Below, in pieces: positions 1 through 6,855 of a DNA stretch of 7,990 nucleotides; position 1 is the first letter of the stretch, and every line of letters begins with the position of its first letter. The notes beneath the pieces are model-generated. The model worked only from the letters and a program-made list of their open reading frames with translations, was not told the DNA's origin and did no database searches. Source of the DNA: Bacilli bacterium. Its GTDB lineage: Bacteria; Bacillota_I; Bacilli_A; RF39; UBA660. The stretch covers positions 1 to 7,990 of the forward strand of contig CAAGHO010000052.1 of the NCBI GenBank assembly GCA_900769695.1, given 5' to 3'. Made by a program: the position numbers and the translations under genes.

Positions 1-1
1 A

Positions 2-205
2 GAAGTAAGTTTTGAAGGAGGAGTAGGAGAGTCATACGATAAAGAGTGGGCATTAAAAGATCAAGCTTACCGAGATGGAGAAGAGAAAGGTTCAACAACA
101 AAGACTATTGAGATAGCAAAATCTATGTTAGAAGAAAATATTGATATTAATATTATTTCAAAATGTACAGGATTATCTATTGATGAGGTTAATTCATTAA
201 AATAG
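2..205 (+). CDS. C-terminal tail of Rpn-family recombination-promoting nuclease / putative transposase (5' partial)
   Basis: The frame is open from the left edge and ends in TAG, leaving the last 67 residues. The tail contains the motif IEIAKSMLEENIDINIISKCTG followed by LSIDEVNSL, read in two pieces. This matches the usual C-terminus of Rpn/PD-(D/E)XK 'putative transposase' proteins: a charged E/K/G-rich linker (here RDGEEKGSTTK), then a helical 'A..LL..g..i..Is..TGLs.eEi..L' segment resembling a small helix-turn-helix. Members of this family are DNA endonucleases linked to recombination and are often present in many copies in gut Firmicutes. The catalytic domain lies outside the window, so activity cannot be judged. 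A strong terminator follows at once, so the gene is transcriptionally separate from the cluster downstream. The family call rests on the tail alone; another protein with the same C-terminal module is possible. Confidence 0.62.
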   Translation, partial: EVSFEGGVGESYDKEWALKDQAYRDGEEKGSTTKTIEIAKSMLEENIDINIISKCTGLSIDEVNSLK

Positions 206-209
206 ATTT

Positions 210-237
210 AAAGACCTTTCAAGGTCTTTTTTCTTTT
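210..237 (+). terminator. Rho-independent terminator
   Basis: A perfect 9-bp inverted repeat lies here: AAAGACCTT (210-218) pairs with AAGGTCTTT (221-229). The effective loop is about four bases (TTCA) if the innermost pair stays open. A T-rich tract, TTTTTT C TTTT, runs to 237. It starts five bases after the TAG of the partial upstream gene and insulates the surface-protein cluster from upstream transcription. Confidence 0.9.
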
Positions 238-246
238 GACTAAATA

Positions 247-255
247 TGTTATTAT
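247..255 (+). promoter_or_regulatory. Possible extended -10 promoter for the first exported-protein cluster
   Basis: TGTTATTAT fits the extended -10 form TGn-TATTAT, five of six matches to TATAAT. Transcription would start near 262, just before the SD site GAGGTG at 264-269. A TTGACT at 236-241 looks like a -35 box. Its correctly spaced partner, TAATAG at 259-264, would place the transcript start inside or after the ribosome site, so that pairing is less credible. Some promoter is needed here, because a terminator lies directly upstream. Confidence 0.4.
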
Positions 256-273
256 TAATAATAGAGGTGTGCT

Positions 274-891
274 ATGACGAGTATCAATTATAATAAATTA
301 AAATTACTTAAATTATCCCTTGTTTTTTTATTAGTTATAATATGTTGCTTTTATTTTTTTAAAACATCTTCATATGCTAAATATAAATCAGAAATAGAAA
401 GCAGTATAGACACTGAAATAGCAAAGTGGAGTATATTTTTAAATAATGAAAATATAACAGATACCTTCGAAAAATCAATTAATATAAATGATATTACATG
501 GGAGTCAACTCATACTGAAAAAAATCATGCAGCACCTGGAAGTAATGGTTATTTTACTATCGAAATAGATGCATCAACAACAGAAACTGCTTTTAAATAT
601 GATATTAATTATAAAGATAAAAGTATTGATGATAACTATGTTTTAACCGTATCTAGCATAACTTCCAGTGATGGGTTTTTAGTCTATACCAAAGAACATA
701 ATTATACAGGATTATTTTCTCTTGATGATATAGATAATAAGAAAAAGAAAATAATTACAATAAACGTTTATTGGAAAAATGATGATCAAACTGATTTTGA
801 TTCCAATGTAGATACTGATTCTAAATATTTAGACTTAAAGTTTAGTGCAACTCAGTATCATGGTGAAAATATAGTAGAGTATAGCAAGTAG
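274..891 (+). CDS. TasA/camelysin-like exported protein with SipW-type signal
   Basis: This is a 205-residue exported, beta-rich protein. Residues 1-9 are short and basic, and 10-29 form a hydrophobic segment. Then comes SSYAKY (32-37) and, after a short spacer, IAKWSI (49-54). This follows the layout of SipW-dependent signals in TasA/camelysin (Peptidase_M73-like) proteins, roughly 'a.Y.s......a.iakW'. AAPGSNGYF (86-94) matches the family's conserved 'aPGs.G.f.i.i.a' strand. The C-terminus, with a W167 segment and an 'SATQYHG' strand (191-197), is also typical. Cleavage near A35 is inferred. There is no LPXTG motif or second membrane helix, so the mature protein would be released or would polymerise. 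An SD site, GAGGTG, precedes the ATG. The gene is first in a three-gene cluster, 14 bases ahead of the next. Camelysin itself was described as a protease, but no catalytic motif is evident here, so a structural fibre or matrix role is more likely. Confidence 0.8.
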   Translation: MTSINYNKLKLLKLSLVFLLVIICCFYFFKTSSYAKYKSEIESSIDTEIAKWSIFLNNENITDTFEKSININDITWESTHTEKNHAAPGSNGYFTIEIDASTTETAFKYDINYKDKSIDDNYVLTVSSITSSDGFLVYTKEHNYTGLFSLDDIDNKKKKIITINVYWKNDDQTDFDSNVDTDSKYLDLKFSATQYHGENIVEYSK

Positions 892-905
892 AAGTAGGTG
901 AAATT

Positions 906-1487
906 ATGACCATTTTAAAGTCGAGAAAAAGGTTTATAGTGTATAGTATTTTAGTATTATTACTAATGTTTTTATCTATGTATGTTTTACGTGTTTTTAG
1001 TAGTTATCAGTCTGATGCCTATTTAAACGCTGATGTTGTTAAAGCAGTTCTATTACTAGATGAAGAAAAACTTAATTTTTCCATTGATACTGATGGAATA
1101 GTACCATCTACCAAACCATATATATATAATTTTTCTATCGCAAACTATAACTCTTCTAAAAAAAGTAATGTTGATTTAGAGTATTCTCTAAGTTTTAGAA
1201 CGACTACCAATCTTCATTTAATTTATAAATTATATCGTAATGAAGATTATGATAGTGAGAATTCAATTAACTTATTAGAAAATTATCAAGCTCTTCAAGA
1301 TGAAGATGGTAGTTGGTATAAAACTTATTCTTTAAAAGATAATTATAGCTTTAGTTATAAAGAAAAATTGAAAGATATATATAGTTTAGTAGTTTATTTT
1401 CCAAAAGAATATTCAAAGACTTTAGATTATACTAATGTAATTGATCATGTAGAAATTAAAGTAGATGCTAAACAAATAGTAGATTAG
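906..1487 (+). CDS. Divergent small exported protein, possible SipW substrate
   Basis: This is a 193-residue protein of unproven function. A basic start (K5, R7-R9) is followed by a hydrophobic segment at 11-29. FSSYQSDAYLNADVVKAVLLL, a signal-like stretch from 31 to 51, occupies the place taken by the SipW processing region in its neighbour. The ectodomain has alternating beta-type segments. YNFSIANYNSSKKSNVDLEY (74-93) and the following threonine-rich TTTNLHLIYKLY (99-110) look like a two-strand repeat of a beta-sandwich. The APGSNG strand and the Trp motif of the first protein are missing, so I do not assign it firmly to camelysin. It has no cysteine and no sorting motif. Its SD site is AGGTG at 896-900, and its TAG stop is shared with the ribosome site of the next gene, implying coupled translation. 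It is probably a minor subunit, anchor or cap of the same surface structure (inference). Confidence 0.7.
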   Translation: MTILKSRKRFIVYSILVLLLMFLSMYVLRVFSSYQSDAYLNADVVKAVLLLDEEKLNFSIDTDGIVPSTKPYIYNFSIANYNSSKKSNVDLEYSLSFRTTTNLHLIYKLYRNEDYDSENSINLLENYQALQDEDGSWYKTYSLKDNYSFSYKEKLKDIYSLVVYFPKEYSKTLDYTNVIDHVEIKVDAKQIVD

Positions 1488-1491
1488 GATG
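1486..1491 (+). promoter_or_regulatory. SD site overlapping the upstream stop codon; decides the start
   Basis: AGGATG overlaps the TAG stop (1485-1487) of the preceding gene. Three in-frame ATGs follow, at 1489, 1495 and 1498. The one at 1489 lies inside the SD itself and has no purine-rich site upstream, whereas 1498 has about eight bases of spacing. I therefore choose 1498, with 1495 as a possible alternative. Confidence 0.6.
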
Positions 1492-1497
1492 GTTATG

Positions 1498-2418
1498 ATG
1501 AAAAAAATACTTAAAAATAAAAAATTGTTAATAATTATTTGTCTTTTTCTATTAGTTGTAACTAAAACTTTTTCAAGATTTGTATATAATTCGATTAATA
1601 ACTTTATTATGGAATCTCAGGGATTTTATTTTTCATCATCTGTTTTAAGTGTTGACAACAATGAATATAAGATAAATAACTGGGATGGTGTTAGTTCTTA
1701 TTATTTAAATGTTGATGTAAAAAATAGGAAAAATGAATATGTCTTTGCTAATACTGATGTAGATTATGATATTACTCTAGAGTGTTCATCTAATGTTACT
1801 TGTAGTTTAAGTAAAGAAAGTGGCACTATTAAAAAGGGCAGTGAAGGTGATAGTTATATTATTTCTATGAGTCCTAATAGTACAATCAAAGAAGGAGAAA
1901 TTGTCACTATCAATACGACGGCAACCTCTACATCTCCATATAAAAAGAAATTATCAGCAACTTATAATATTGGTATTGAAAAAAGAGGTTTCTCTTATAA
2001 AATAACAGATAATGAAAATGATAAATATTTAGTTCTAGACCTTACTAACTCAATTACTTATTATGAAGTAGAAGAAGCTTTTTTAAAGTATAAAGTAGGA
2101 GATAAGATTTCTGTAGATACTTATAAAGCCTTAGAGAAAGAAAATCAAGCTAAATGTTATTCTGCAATAGTTACTATTTCTTTTGATCCAAATTTAATAC
2201 TTTTAGATATGACTGATAGTAATTATAAAAGAAGAATAGGTAATGAAGAAGTTCAAAGAATAAATAATAGTAATTATATTAGTGGCTTTAAATTTAAAGT
2301 AGGAGCAACATCCAGTGAAAAAATAAAATTTTATAAAAATGATATAACTAAAGATTATACATATCCAATAGTTAACTCTTCTTCTATTATAAAAGTTAGT
2401 GTTAAAACAGTAGATTAG
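1498..2418 (+). CDS. Exported Ig-like beta-sandwich surface protein
   Basis: This is a 306-residue exported protein from the ATG chosen by SD spacing. The first nine residues are strongly basic (MKKILKNKK), and 10-22 form a hydrophobic segment. TFSRFVYNS (24-32) resembles the 'F.RYv..' boundary of SipW-type signals. Residues about 60-160 look like an Ig-like or cadherin-like domain: NNWDGVSSYYLNVDVKN, then the paired cysteines C96 and C102 in ECSSNVTC, then a 'SGTIKKG..DSY.I...P' turn and a Ser/Thr-rich TTATSTSP strand. A second, more charged domain (165-306) is also beta-rich and has one unpaired cysteine, C220. There is no LPXTG motif or C-terminal anchor, so the protein is either cleaved and released or held by the N-terminal helix. 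It is last in the first cluster, and no hairpin terminator was seen after it. I recall similar proteins in uncultured gut Bacilli, without a known function. Confidence 0.72.
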   Translation: MKKILKNKKLLIIICLFLLVVTKTFSRFVYNSINNFIMESQGFYFSSSVLSVDNNEYKINNWDGVSSYYLNVDVKNRKNEYVFANTDVDYDITLECSSNVTCSLSKESGTIKKGSEGDSYIISMSPNSTIKEGEIVTINTTATSTSPYKKKLSATYNIGIEKRGFSYKITDNENDKYLVLDLTNSITYYEVEEAFLKYKVGDKISVDTYKALEKENQAKCYSAIVTISFDPNLILLDMTDSNYKRRIGNEEVQRINNSNYISGFKFKVGATSSEKIKFYKNDITKDYTYPIVNSSSIIKVSVKTVD

Positions 2419-2430
2419 TATTCTAGATTA

Positions 2431-2439
2431 TGATATAAT
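2431..2439 (+). promoter_or_regulatory. Extended -10 promoter of the ATPase/SipW operon
   Basis: TGATATAAT is a perfect extended -10 element (TGn-TATAAT). It sits in the 55-base gap between the first cluster and the next gene. There is no good -35 at the expected distance, which is tolerated by extended -10 promoters. The transcript would start near 2446, giving a leader of about 28 bases before the ATG at 2474. This makes the ATPase/DUF2357/SipW operon transcribable independently of the three upstream genes, although read-through is possible because no terminator was seen. Confidence 0.7.
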
Positions 2440-2463
2440 TTTATAAGAATAGAAAAGTATAGT

Positions 2464-2469
2464 GGTGAT
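2464..2469 (+). promoter_or_regulatory. SD site that decides the start of the next gene
   Basis: GGTGAT complements the 3' part of the anti-SD sequence and lies four bases before the ATG at 2474. The two GTG codons at 2462 and 2465, which extend the frame upstream, are part of or precede this site and have no SD of their own. They are therefore unlikely starts. Confidence 0.65.
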
Positions 2470-2473
2470 TAAG

Positions 2474-3568
2474 ATGTTAGATAATTCAATTTCAAAATAT
2501 ATGTCTTTTAAAGTAAGATGCTTAAAAAACTATATTTATACTATTGATAACAATTATTTAGAAAAAGAATTATCTGATAAATACTTAGATATCTATTTAA
2601 AAACATATATTAATACATATTATTACCACATACTTGAAACTTTAGATTATACTGAATTGCTTAAATATGATAGTAAAACTATTTATAAAGAATTAGAAGG
2701 AAAATACTATGAAATACTATTTTATATTGAAAATTCTGATGTACTTGATTCAAGTGAAGTTTATAAAAGTAAAAAAAATCAAGCTAAGTATTGTTTTCAA
2801 TTAGTGTATTTTATTTCCTACATAGATGTATACCAATTATTTTTAGAAGAAGACTATGAAAAATTTATTTTAATATTAGATAGTATTTGTAACAAAAATA
2901 AGTATATTAATAATTTAATTGATGCTTATAAATATCAAAAATTATTTGATTTATTAAAAATAGAAAGAATAAAGATTAATCAATTTAAAAACTCATTAAA
3001 AGATTTAAAATTTTACTTAAACTTTAATAAGTATAAAGATTTAGATTATTATCTTGTTCTTCTAGAAAATAATATTCCAAGATTAAATAATTACTATAAA
3101 AAAGAAATGGTAGATAGAGTTTATTCTTTTAAAAAGATTTCTCATATTAAGACAAAAACTACTCTTAATTTATTGATAAAAGATATTTTAAAAAGAGTTA
3201 TTTATCATAAAGATATTGATAAGTATTTTATTATTTTAGAAGAGAATGATTTACTTGATAAAAAGTATTATGAAGAGTATTTTACTTTAATAAATAATCC
3301 TATTTTAAAGAGTAATATTATATTTTTAATTAATTATAAAACATACTTATCACACACTAAGATTATTAATGATTACAATACTTATAATTTTGGAATTATA
3401 TGTGATTTATCCCATGTTAATGATATTGAAAAGAAACTTGATTCATTAGATAATTTACCTATTATTAAGTATTTAATTTTGGATAAGATAAAGAAAAATG
3501 ATTTAGATTTTTTAAATAAATATGAATTTAATAAAGAATGTTTTTATAATAGATTTGAAGGAAAGTAG
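2474..3568 (+). CDS. Uncharacterised cytoplasmic Lys/Tyr/Asn/Leu-rich helical protein
   Basis: I do not recognise this 364-residue protein. It has no signal peptide and no convincing membrane helix. It is dominated by Lys, Asn, Ile, Leu and a striking amount of Tyr, in a pattern of short amphipathic helices broken by Asp/Asn turns; examples are the segments around YLDIYLKTYINTYYYHI (36-52) and DLDYYLVLLENNIPRLNNYY. That pattern suggests an all-helical, possibly repeat-type scaffold, but I see no clear repeat period and no enzymatic motif. It is the first gene of the second operon, has its own promoter, and lies only eight bases before the membrane-anchored AAA+ ATPase. Its TAG stop contributes to that gene's ribosome site. 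This tight coupling suggests it works with the ATPase/DUF2357 pair, perhaps as an adaptor (inference). The start rests on SD spacing; GTG at 2462 would add four residues. Confidence 0.75.
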   Translation: MLDNSISKYMSFKVRCLKNYIYTIDNNYLEKELSDKYLDIYLKTYINTYYYHILETLDYTELLKYDSKTIYKELEGKYYEILFYIENSDVLDSSEVYKSKKNQAKYCFQLVYFISYIDVYQLFLEEDYEKFILILDSICNKNKYINNLIDAYKYQKLFDLLKIERIKINQFKNSLKDLKFYLNFNKYKDLDYYLVLLENNIPRLNNYYKKEMVDRVYSFKKISHIKTKTTLNLLIKDILKRVIYHKDIDKYFIILEENDLLDKKYYEEYFTLINNPILKSNIIFLINYKTYLSHTKIINDYNTYNFGIICDLSHVNDIEKKLDSLDNLPIIKYLILDKIKKNDLDFLNKYEFNKECFYNRFEGK

Positions 3569-3576
3569 GATGATGT

Positions 3577-5121
3577 ATGGATACTTATTTTAGATTTTTA
3601 TTTGAATTTTTATCTGTGTTTTTTAATGGAGTTGGTATAGTTTTTTCAGGACTTTTTAAAGGTTTTAGAGAAATGTTTGATTTTAATAAGTATATGTTTG
3701 TTATTCATTATTATCAAAAAGAACTAAAAGGAGGAGAGTGGGTATTAACTGTAATTGCAGTTGTTGCTTTACTTATTATTTTAGCAATCATTTGTTTATT
3801 TGTATTTGTGATAGTTAAAAGAATTTTAAAATTAAAGAAAAATAGTCTAGACCAAGAAGCAATGCTTGATGAAATAGCATCTCTACAAAAAGAAGTAAGT
3901 GTACTTATGCAAGAAAAACAAAAGATACTAGGAATGAAAGTACCTAAACTTGGTGAAAAAATGGCTTCTATTTCTAATGAGAAAGAAGAAGTAGAAGTTC
4001 TTGGTGAAGAAGAACAGAAAGAAGAAGATTTAGCTAATGTAGATAGTAGATTTTCTAAACTTCATGCTATTGATGTTGAATACCAAAACTATAAAATTCA
4101 AAAATATAATAATACATTTACTCTAGAAGAGTTAGTTGAATTATTTAGAAATTATGCAGCAAGTAAATTAAAGCTTTATTATACAACTGAAATGATTAGA
4201 TTATTTATATCAGCACTCTCTGCTACTAAACTTGTTATTTTACAAGGTATTTCAGGTACTGGTAAAACATCTCTTGCTTATGCTTGGGGTAAATTTATAA
4301 AACAAGATGCCATTATCGCATCAGTTCAACCATCATGGAGAGATCGTACTGAATTATTTGGTTATTTCAATGAATTTACAAAGAAGTTTAATGAAACAGA
4401 AGTTTTAAGAGCAATGTATAAAGCTGGATATACAGATGATTTGTATGTAACTGTTTTAGACGAAATGAATATAGCTCGTGTTGAATATTATTTTGCAGAA
4501 ATGCTATCAATTCTAGAAATGCCTTCAAGGGATGAATGGTTAATAGAATTAGTTCCTAGTGTATGGGATACTGATCCAAAAATGTTACAACAAGGAAAAT
4601 TAAAAATTCCAGGTAATATGTGGTACATAGGTACAATCAATAATGATGATTCTACATTTGCAGTTACTGATAAAGTATATGACCGTGCTATGCCAATTGA
4701 TATAAATGATAAAGGACAAGTGTTTGATCCAATTGATACAGATGCTATGAATATAAATGATACTTATTTAGAAAGCTTATTTAAAAAAGCTAAAGAAAAT
4801 CATCCACTAACAGATGAAATGACTAAAAAAATTGATGAAATGGATGATTATGTTATAAAACACTTCAGAATTGCCTTTGGTAACCGTATTGTAAAACAAT
4901 TAAAAGATTTTGTCGCTACATATGTAGAATGTGGTGGAAGAGAAGTAGATGGAGTAGACTACTATATAGCTAGAAAAATATTAAGAAAATTTGAACAGTT
5001 AAACTTAGCGTATATTAGAGATGAAATAGATGGATTTATTTCATTCTTAGATAAAGAATTTGGTAAAGAAAACTTTAAAGAATGTAAAGAATATTTATTA
5101 AGACTTAAGAAAATGGTTTAA
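3577..5121 (+). CDS. Membrane-anchored McrB-like AAA+ ATPase
   Basis: This is a 514-residue protein. Residues 5-28 are hydrophobic or amphipathic, and 55-79 form a clear transmembrane helix followed by a basic KRILKLKK stop. A short coiled-coil-like region (92-120) and a very acidic linker (134-151) lead to the AAA+ domain. Walker A is GISGTGKT (224-231). Walker B is VTVLDEMN (291-298) with the McrB-type continuation IARVEYYFAEMLSILE. Sensor 1 is GTINNDD (352-358), with D369-R370-A371 in the arginine-finger region. GNRIVKQL (435-442) is a likely sensor-2 region. All catalytic elements look intact. The MNxxDR GTP-specificity motif of E. coli McrB is not present in that form, so ATP use is more likely. 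McrB proteins usually carry DNA-binding N-termini and act in restriction; this one instead has a membrane anchor. It is followed 18 bases later by a DUF2357 partner. AGGA at 3567-3570 is its SD. The AAA+ call is secure; the membrane role is inferred. Confidence 0.88.
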   Translation: MDTYFRFLFEFLSVFFNGVGIVFSGLFKGFREMFDFNKYMFVIHYYQKELKGGEWVLTVIAVVALLIILAIICLFVFVIVKRILKLKKNSLDQEAMLDEIASLQKEVSVLMQEKQKILGMKVPKLGEKMASISNEKEEVEVLGEEEQKEEDLANVDSRFSKLHAIDVEYQNYKIQKYNNTFTLEELVELFRNYAASKLKLYYTTEMIRLFISALSATKLVILQGISGTGKTSLAYAWGKFIKQDAIIASVQPSWRDRTELFGYFNEFTKKFNETEVLRAMYKAGYTDDLYVTVLDEMNIARVEYYFAEMLSILEMPSRDEWLIELVPSVWDTDPKMLQQGKLKIPGNMWYIGTINNDDSTFAVTDKVYDRAMPIDINDKGQVFDPIDTDAMNINDTYLESLFKKAKENHPLTDEMTKKIDEMDDYVIKHFRIAFGNRIVKQLKDFVATYVECGGREVDGVDYYIARKILRKFEQLNLAYIRDEIDGFISFLDKEFGKENFKECKEYLLRLKKMV

Positions 5122-5127
5122 TAAAAG

Positions 5128-5134
5128 AAGGTGA
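5128..5134 (+). promoter_or_regulatory. SD site that decides the start of the DUF2357 gene
   Basis: AAGGTGA lies five bases before the ATG at 5140. A GTG at 5131 extends the frame by three codons but is itself part of this SD, so it cannot be served by it. Confidence 0.7.
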
Positions 5135-5139
5135 AAAGG

Positions 5140-6255
5140 ATGGATAACAATTTAGAAGAAGTAAATGTTTCAGTTAATACTGATGATGAATTTCTAGGAA
5201 ACATTAATTCTATTTTAGCTGTAAAAAAAGACTATGAGAGAAAAGAATATAATTATTCTTGGATAGCTATTATAGAAGATGCTCTTCCATATTTAGATAA
5301 TATTGTTAGAAATCCTAAAAGATTCATTGTTAATGAAGAAGAAATTGTTAAAGTAGAACTTGCTAGAAAAGTAACTGTAGAAAGTGTAATTCATCTAACT
5401 CAACATACAAATTTAATTCAAGATATTGATAAAAAAACAGGTGATGTAAGACCATCTAAGATTCTAAATATTAATAAAGATGAAAATCTAGATACTTATG
5501 AAAATAGATTTATTTATACTTTAATAAATAACTTAACAAGATTTTTTAATGAAAGAGGAGAAAATATTTCAGATGAATCATATTATTACAATAGAAAAAA
5601 TTTTAGTTATAAAGCTAATACTTATATAGGTACTGAAAAAATTAATATAGCCTTGGAATTATCTAGTAATGATGAGGCTAAAACTAAGGCTTCTAAGGAA
5701 ACTGGACTTACAATTTCAGAAAGACTTAAGGCTATAAAAATTCAACTAGATGGTTTTAGTGGATCTGAATTAATGCAGACATTATCAAAATTACATGTAC
5801 CACCAGTTAGATCACCAATTAGAAAAACAAATGTTATTTTGAAAAACCCTAACTTTCAAAAAGCAGAACAATTATGGAACTATTTACAAAGTTATGATCA
5901 AGATGATTGTAAATATGAAAAAGATGCTCAAGATTATCTTGATATGGGTGAATTAAAAAAACAATATGATCAATCTTTTCTTTATGCATATCTTGCTAAT
6001 AAAAATTTAGCTTTTAAAGAAAAAAAATTAACTGAAAAAGGTGCTATGAGATTAGTTATAGATTGTCTTATTAGAAATATATTTGATTATAACTTAGATT
6101 TAGATGAAAAAGAGATTAATGCTTTATTTCAAAAAAGATTAAAGAAAGCTAAAATTGAATTAGATTCAAAAAGTAAAAAGATAGAAGAGGCATTAATTGA
6201 AAATATGAATAGGACAAACAAGATTATAGAAGATAGTTTTTCTATATTTGATTAG
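5140..6255 (+). CDS. DUF2357 / McrC-like partner protein lacking the PD-(D/E)XK nuclease domain
   Basis: This is a 371-residue soluble protein. YSWIAIIEDALPYLDNIVRN (39-58), RKVTVESVIHLTQHT (76-90), VRPSKILNI (103-111) and TYENRFIYTLINNL (119-132) fit, as I recall them, DUF2357 proteins encoded beside McrB-like ATPases. A later block, PPVRSPIRKTNVILKNPNFQ (221-240) with LWNYL, matches the 'P...Tn.iL.np.f.....lW..l' part. In the family this region is usually followed by a PD-(D/E)XK nuclease (DUF524/PDDEXK_7 type). Here the remaining ~120 residues are a charged helical or coiled-coil tail, with no 'D...E-x-K' core visible, and the protein ends naturally. So it is a nuclease-less relative, not a working restriction endonuclease subunit by sequence. 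It lies directly after the ATPase and nine bases before sipW. It is probably an ATPase regulator or adaptor (inference). Confidence 0.72.
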   Translation: MDNNLEEVNVSVNTDDEFLGNINSILAVKKDYERKEYNYSWIAIIEDALPYLDNIVRNPKRFIVNEEEIVKVELARKVTVESVIHLTQHTNLIQDIDKKTGDVRPSKILNINKDENLDTYENRFIYTLINNLTRFFNERGENISDESYYYNRKNFSYKANTYIGTEKINIALELSSNDEAKTKASKETGLTISERLKAIKIQLDGFSGSELMQTLSKLHVPPVRSPIRKTNVILKNPNFQKAEQLWNYLQSYDQDDCKYEKDAQDYLDMGELKKQYDQSFLYAYLANKNLAFKEKKLTEKGAMRLVIDCLIRNIFDYNLDLDEKEINALFQKRLKKAKIELDSKSKKIEEALIENMNRTNKIIEDSFSIFD

Positions 6256-6259
6256 GAGG
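6254..6259 (+). promoter_or_regulatory. Consensus SD overlapping the upstream stop codon
   Basis: AGGAGG is a full-consensus ribosome site, five bases before the ATG at 6265. Its first two bases are the end of the TAG stop of the DUF2357 gene. Termination upstream and initiation of the signal peptidase therefore happen at the same place, which should keep the two products coupled. It is the strongest SD in the window. Confidence 0.85.
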
Positions 6260-6264
6260 AAATT

Positions 6265-6855
6265 ATGCAAAAATTATTAGATAATAAAATATTTAAAGTA
6301 ATAACTACAATTATTAAAGTAGCATTTCTTTTCGTAATAATAGCGTATTTAGCTTTTATTTTAGTTCAAAAAATAGGAGATAATAAAAGTATAGGAGGAT
6401 ATCGTGTATTTACAATTCTTACAGGAAGTATGAAAGGTGTTTATGATATAAATGATGTTGTTCTAGTAAAAGAAGTTGATAAGAAAACTTTAAAAGTAGG
6501 TGATGATATTGCTTATCTTGGAGAAAAAGATTCATATAAAGGAAAAATTGTTACCCATAGAATAATCAATATTGAAAATAAAAATAATCAAATGATAATT
6601 CATACTAAAGGTGTTAGTAATATCTTAGAAGATCCAGTTATAACTAACAATAAAATTTATGGTAAGGTAGAGTCTAAACTTACGTTTATAAGTTTAATTA
6701 ACAAAACAATAAAGAATAAATATGGATTTTTCTTCTTGATTTTTGTACCACTTGTTCTAGTAATATTTTTAGAAATTGCTGATACAATAACAGATCAAAA
6801 GTTAGAAAAGCAACTTTTAAAGAAAAGAGAGTCTGAAGATGAAGAAATCATTTAA
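6265..6855 (+). CDS. sipW: Signal peptidase I, ER/archaeal-type (SipW-like)
   Basis: This 196-residue membrane protease is about the length of Bacillus SipW. It has an N-terminal membrane helix (about 12-35), an extracellular catalytic region, and a C-terminal helix (about 154-174) ending in a charged cytoplasmic tail. The catalytic serine is S55 in LTGSM (52-56). The general base is H98 in VTHRI (96-100), where ordinary bacterial enzymes carry lysine; the Ser-His arrangement defines the ER-type/SipW class. KGVSN (115-119) and EDPVI (122-126, with D123) form the third conserved block. In Bacillus, SipW removes the signals of the matrix proteins TasA and TapA. Here a TasA/camelysin-like gene overlaps its 3' end by 17 bases and another starts the upstream cluster, so they are the obvious substrates. 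Assignment to the class is secure from the motifs; the substrates are inferred from neighbourhood. Confidence 0.93.
   Translation: MQKLLDNKIFKVITTIIKVAFLFVIIAYLAFILVQKIGDNKSIGGYRVFTILTGSMKGVYDINDVVLVKEVDKKTLKVGDDIAYLGEKDSYKGKIVTHRIINIENKNNQMIIHTKGVSNILEDPVITNNKIYGKVESKLTFISLINKTIKNKYGFFFLIFVPLVLVIFLEIADTITDQKLEKQLLKKRESEDEEII

Noticed and set aside
236..264. TTGACT-17-TAATAG as the promoter of the first exported gene
   Set aside because: The implied start (about 271) would leave the SD site at 264-269 out of the transcript, and TAATAG is a poor -10. The extended -10 at 247-255 fits better.
289..294. TATAAT inside the first exported gene
   Set aside because: It has no -35 at a suitable distance and lies within the coding start of a gene; AT-rich sequence makes this a likely chance match.
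3577..6255. A standard McrBC restriction (defence) system
   Set aside because: The ATPase has a membrane anchor in place of a DNA-binding domain, the partner has no visible nuclease, and the neighbours are secretion genes. A defence role is not excluded but is not what the sequence favours.
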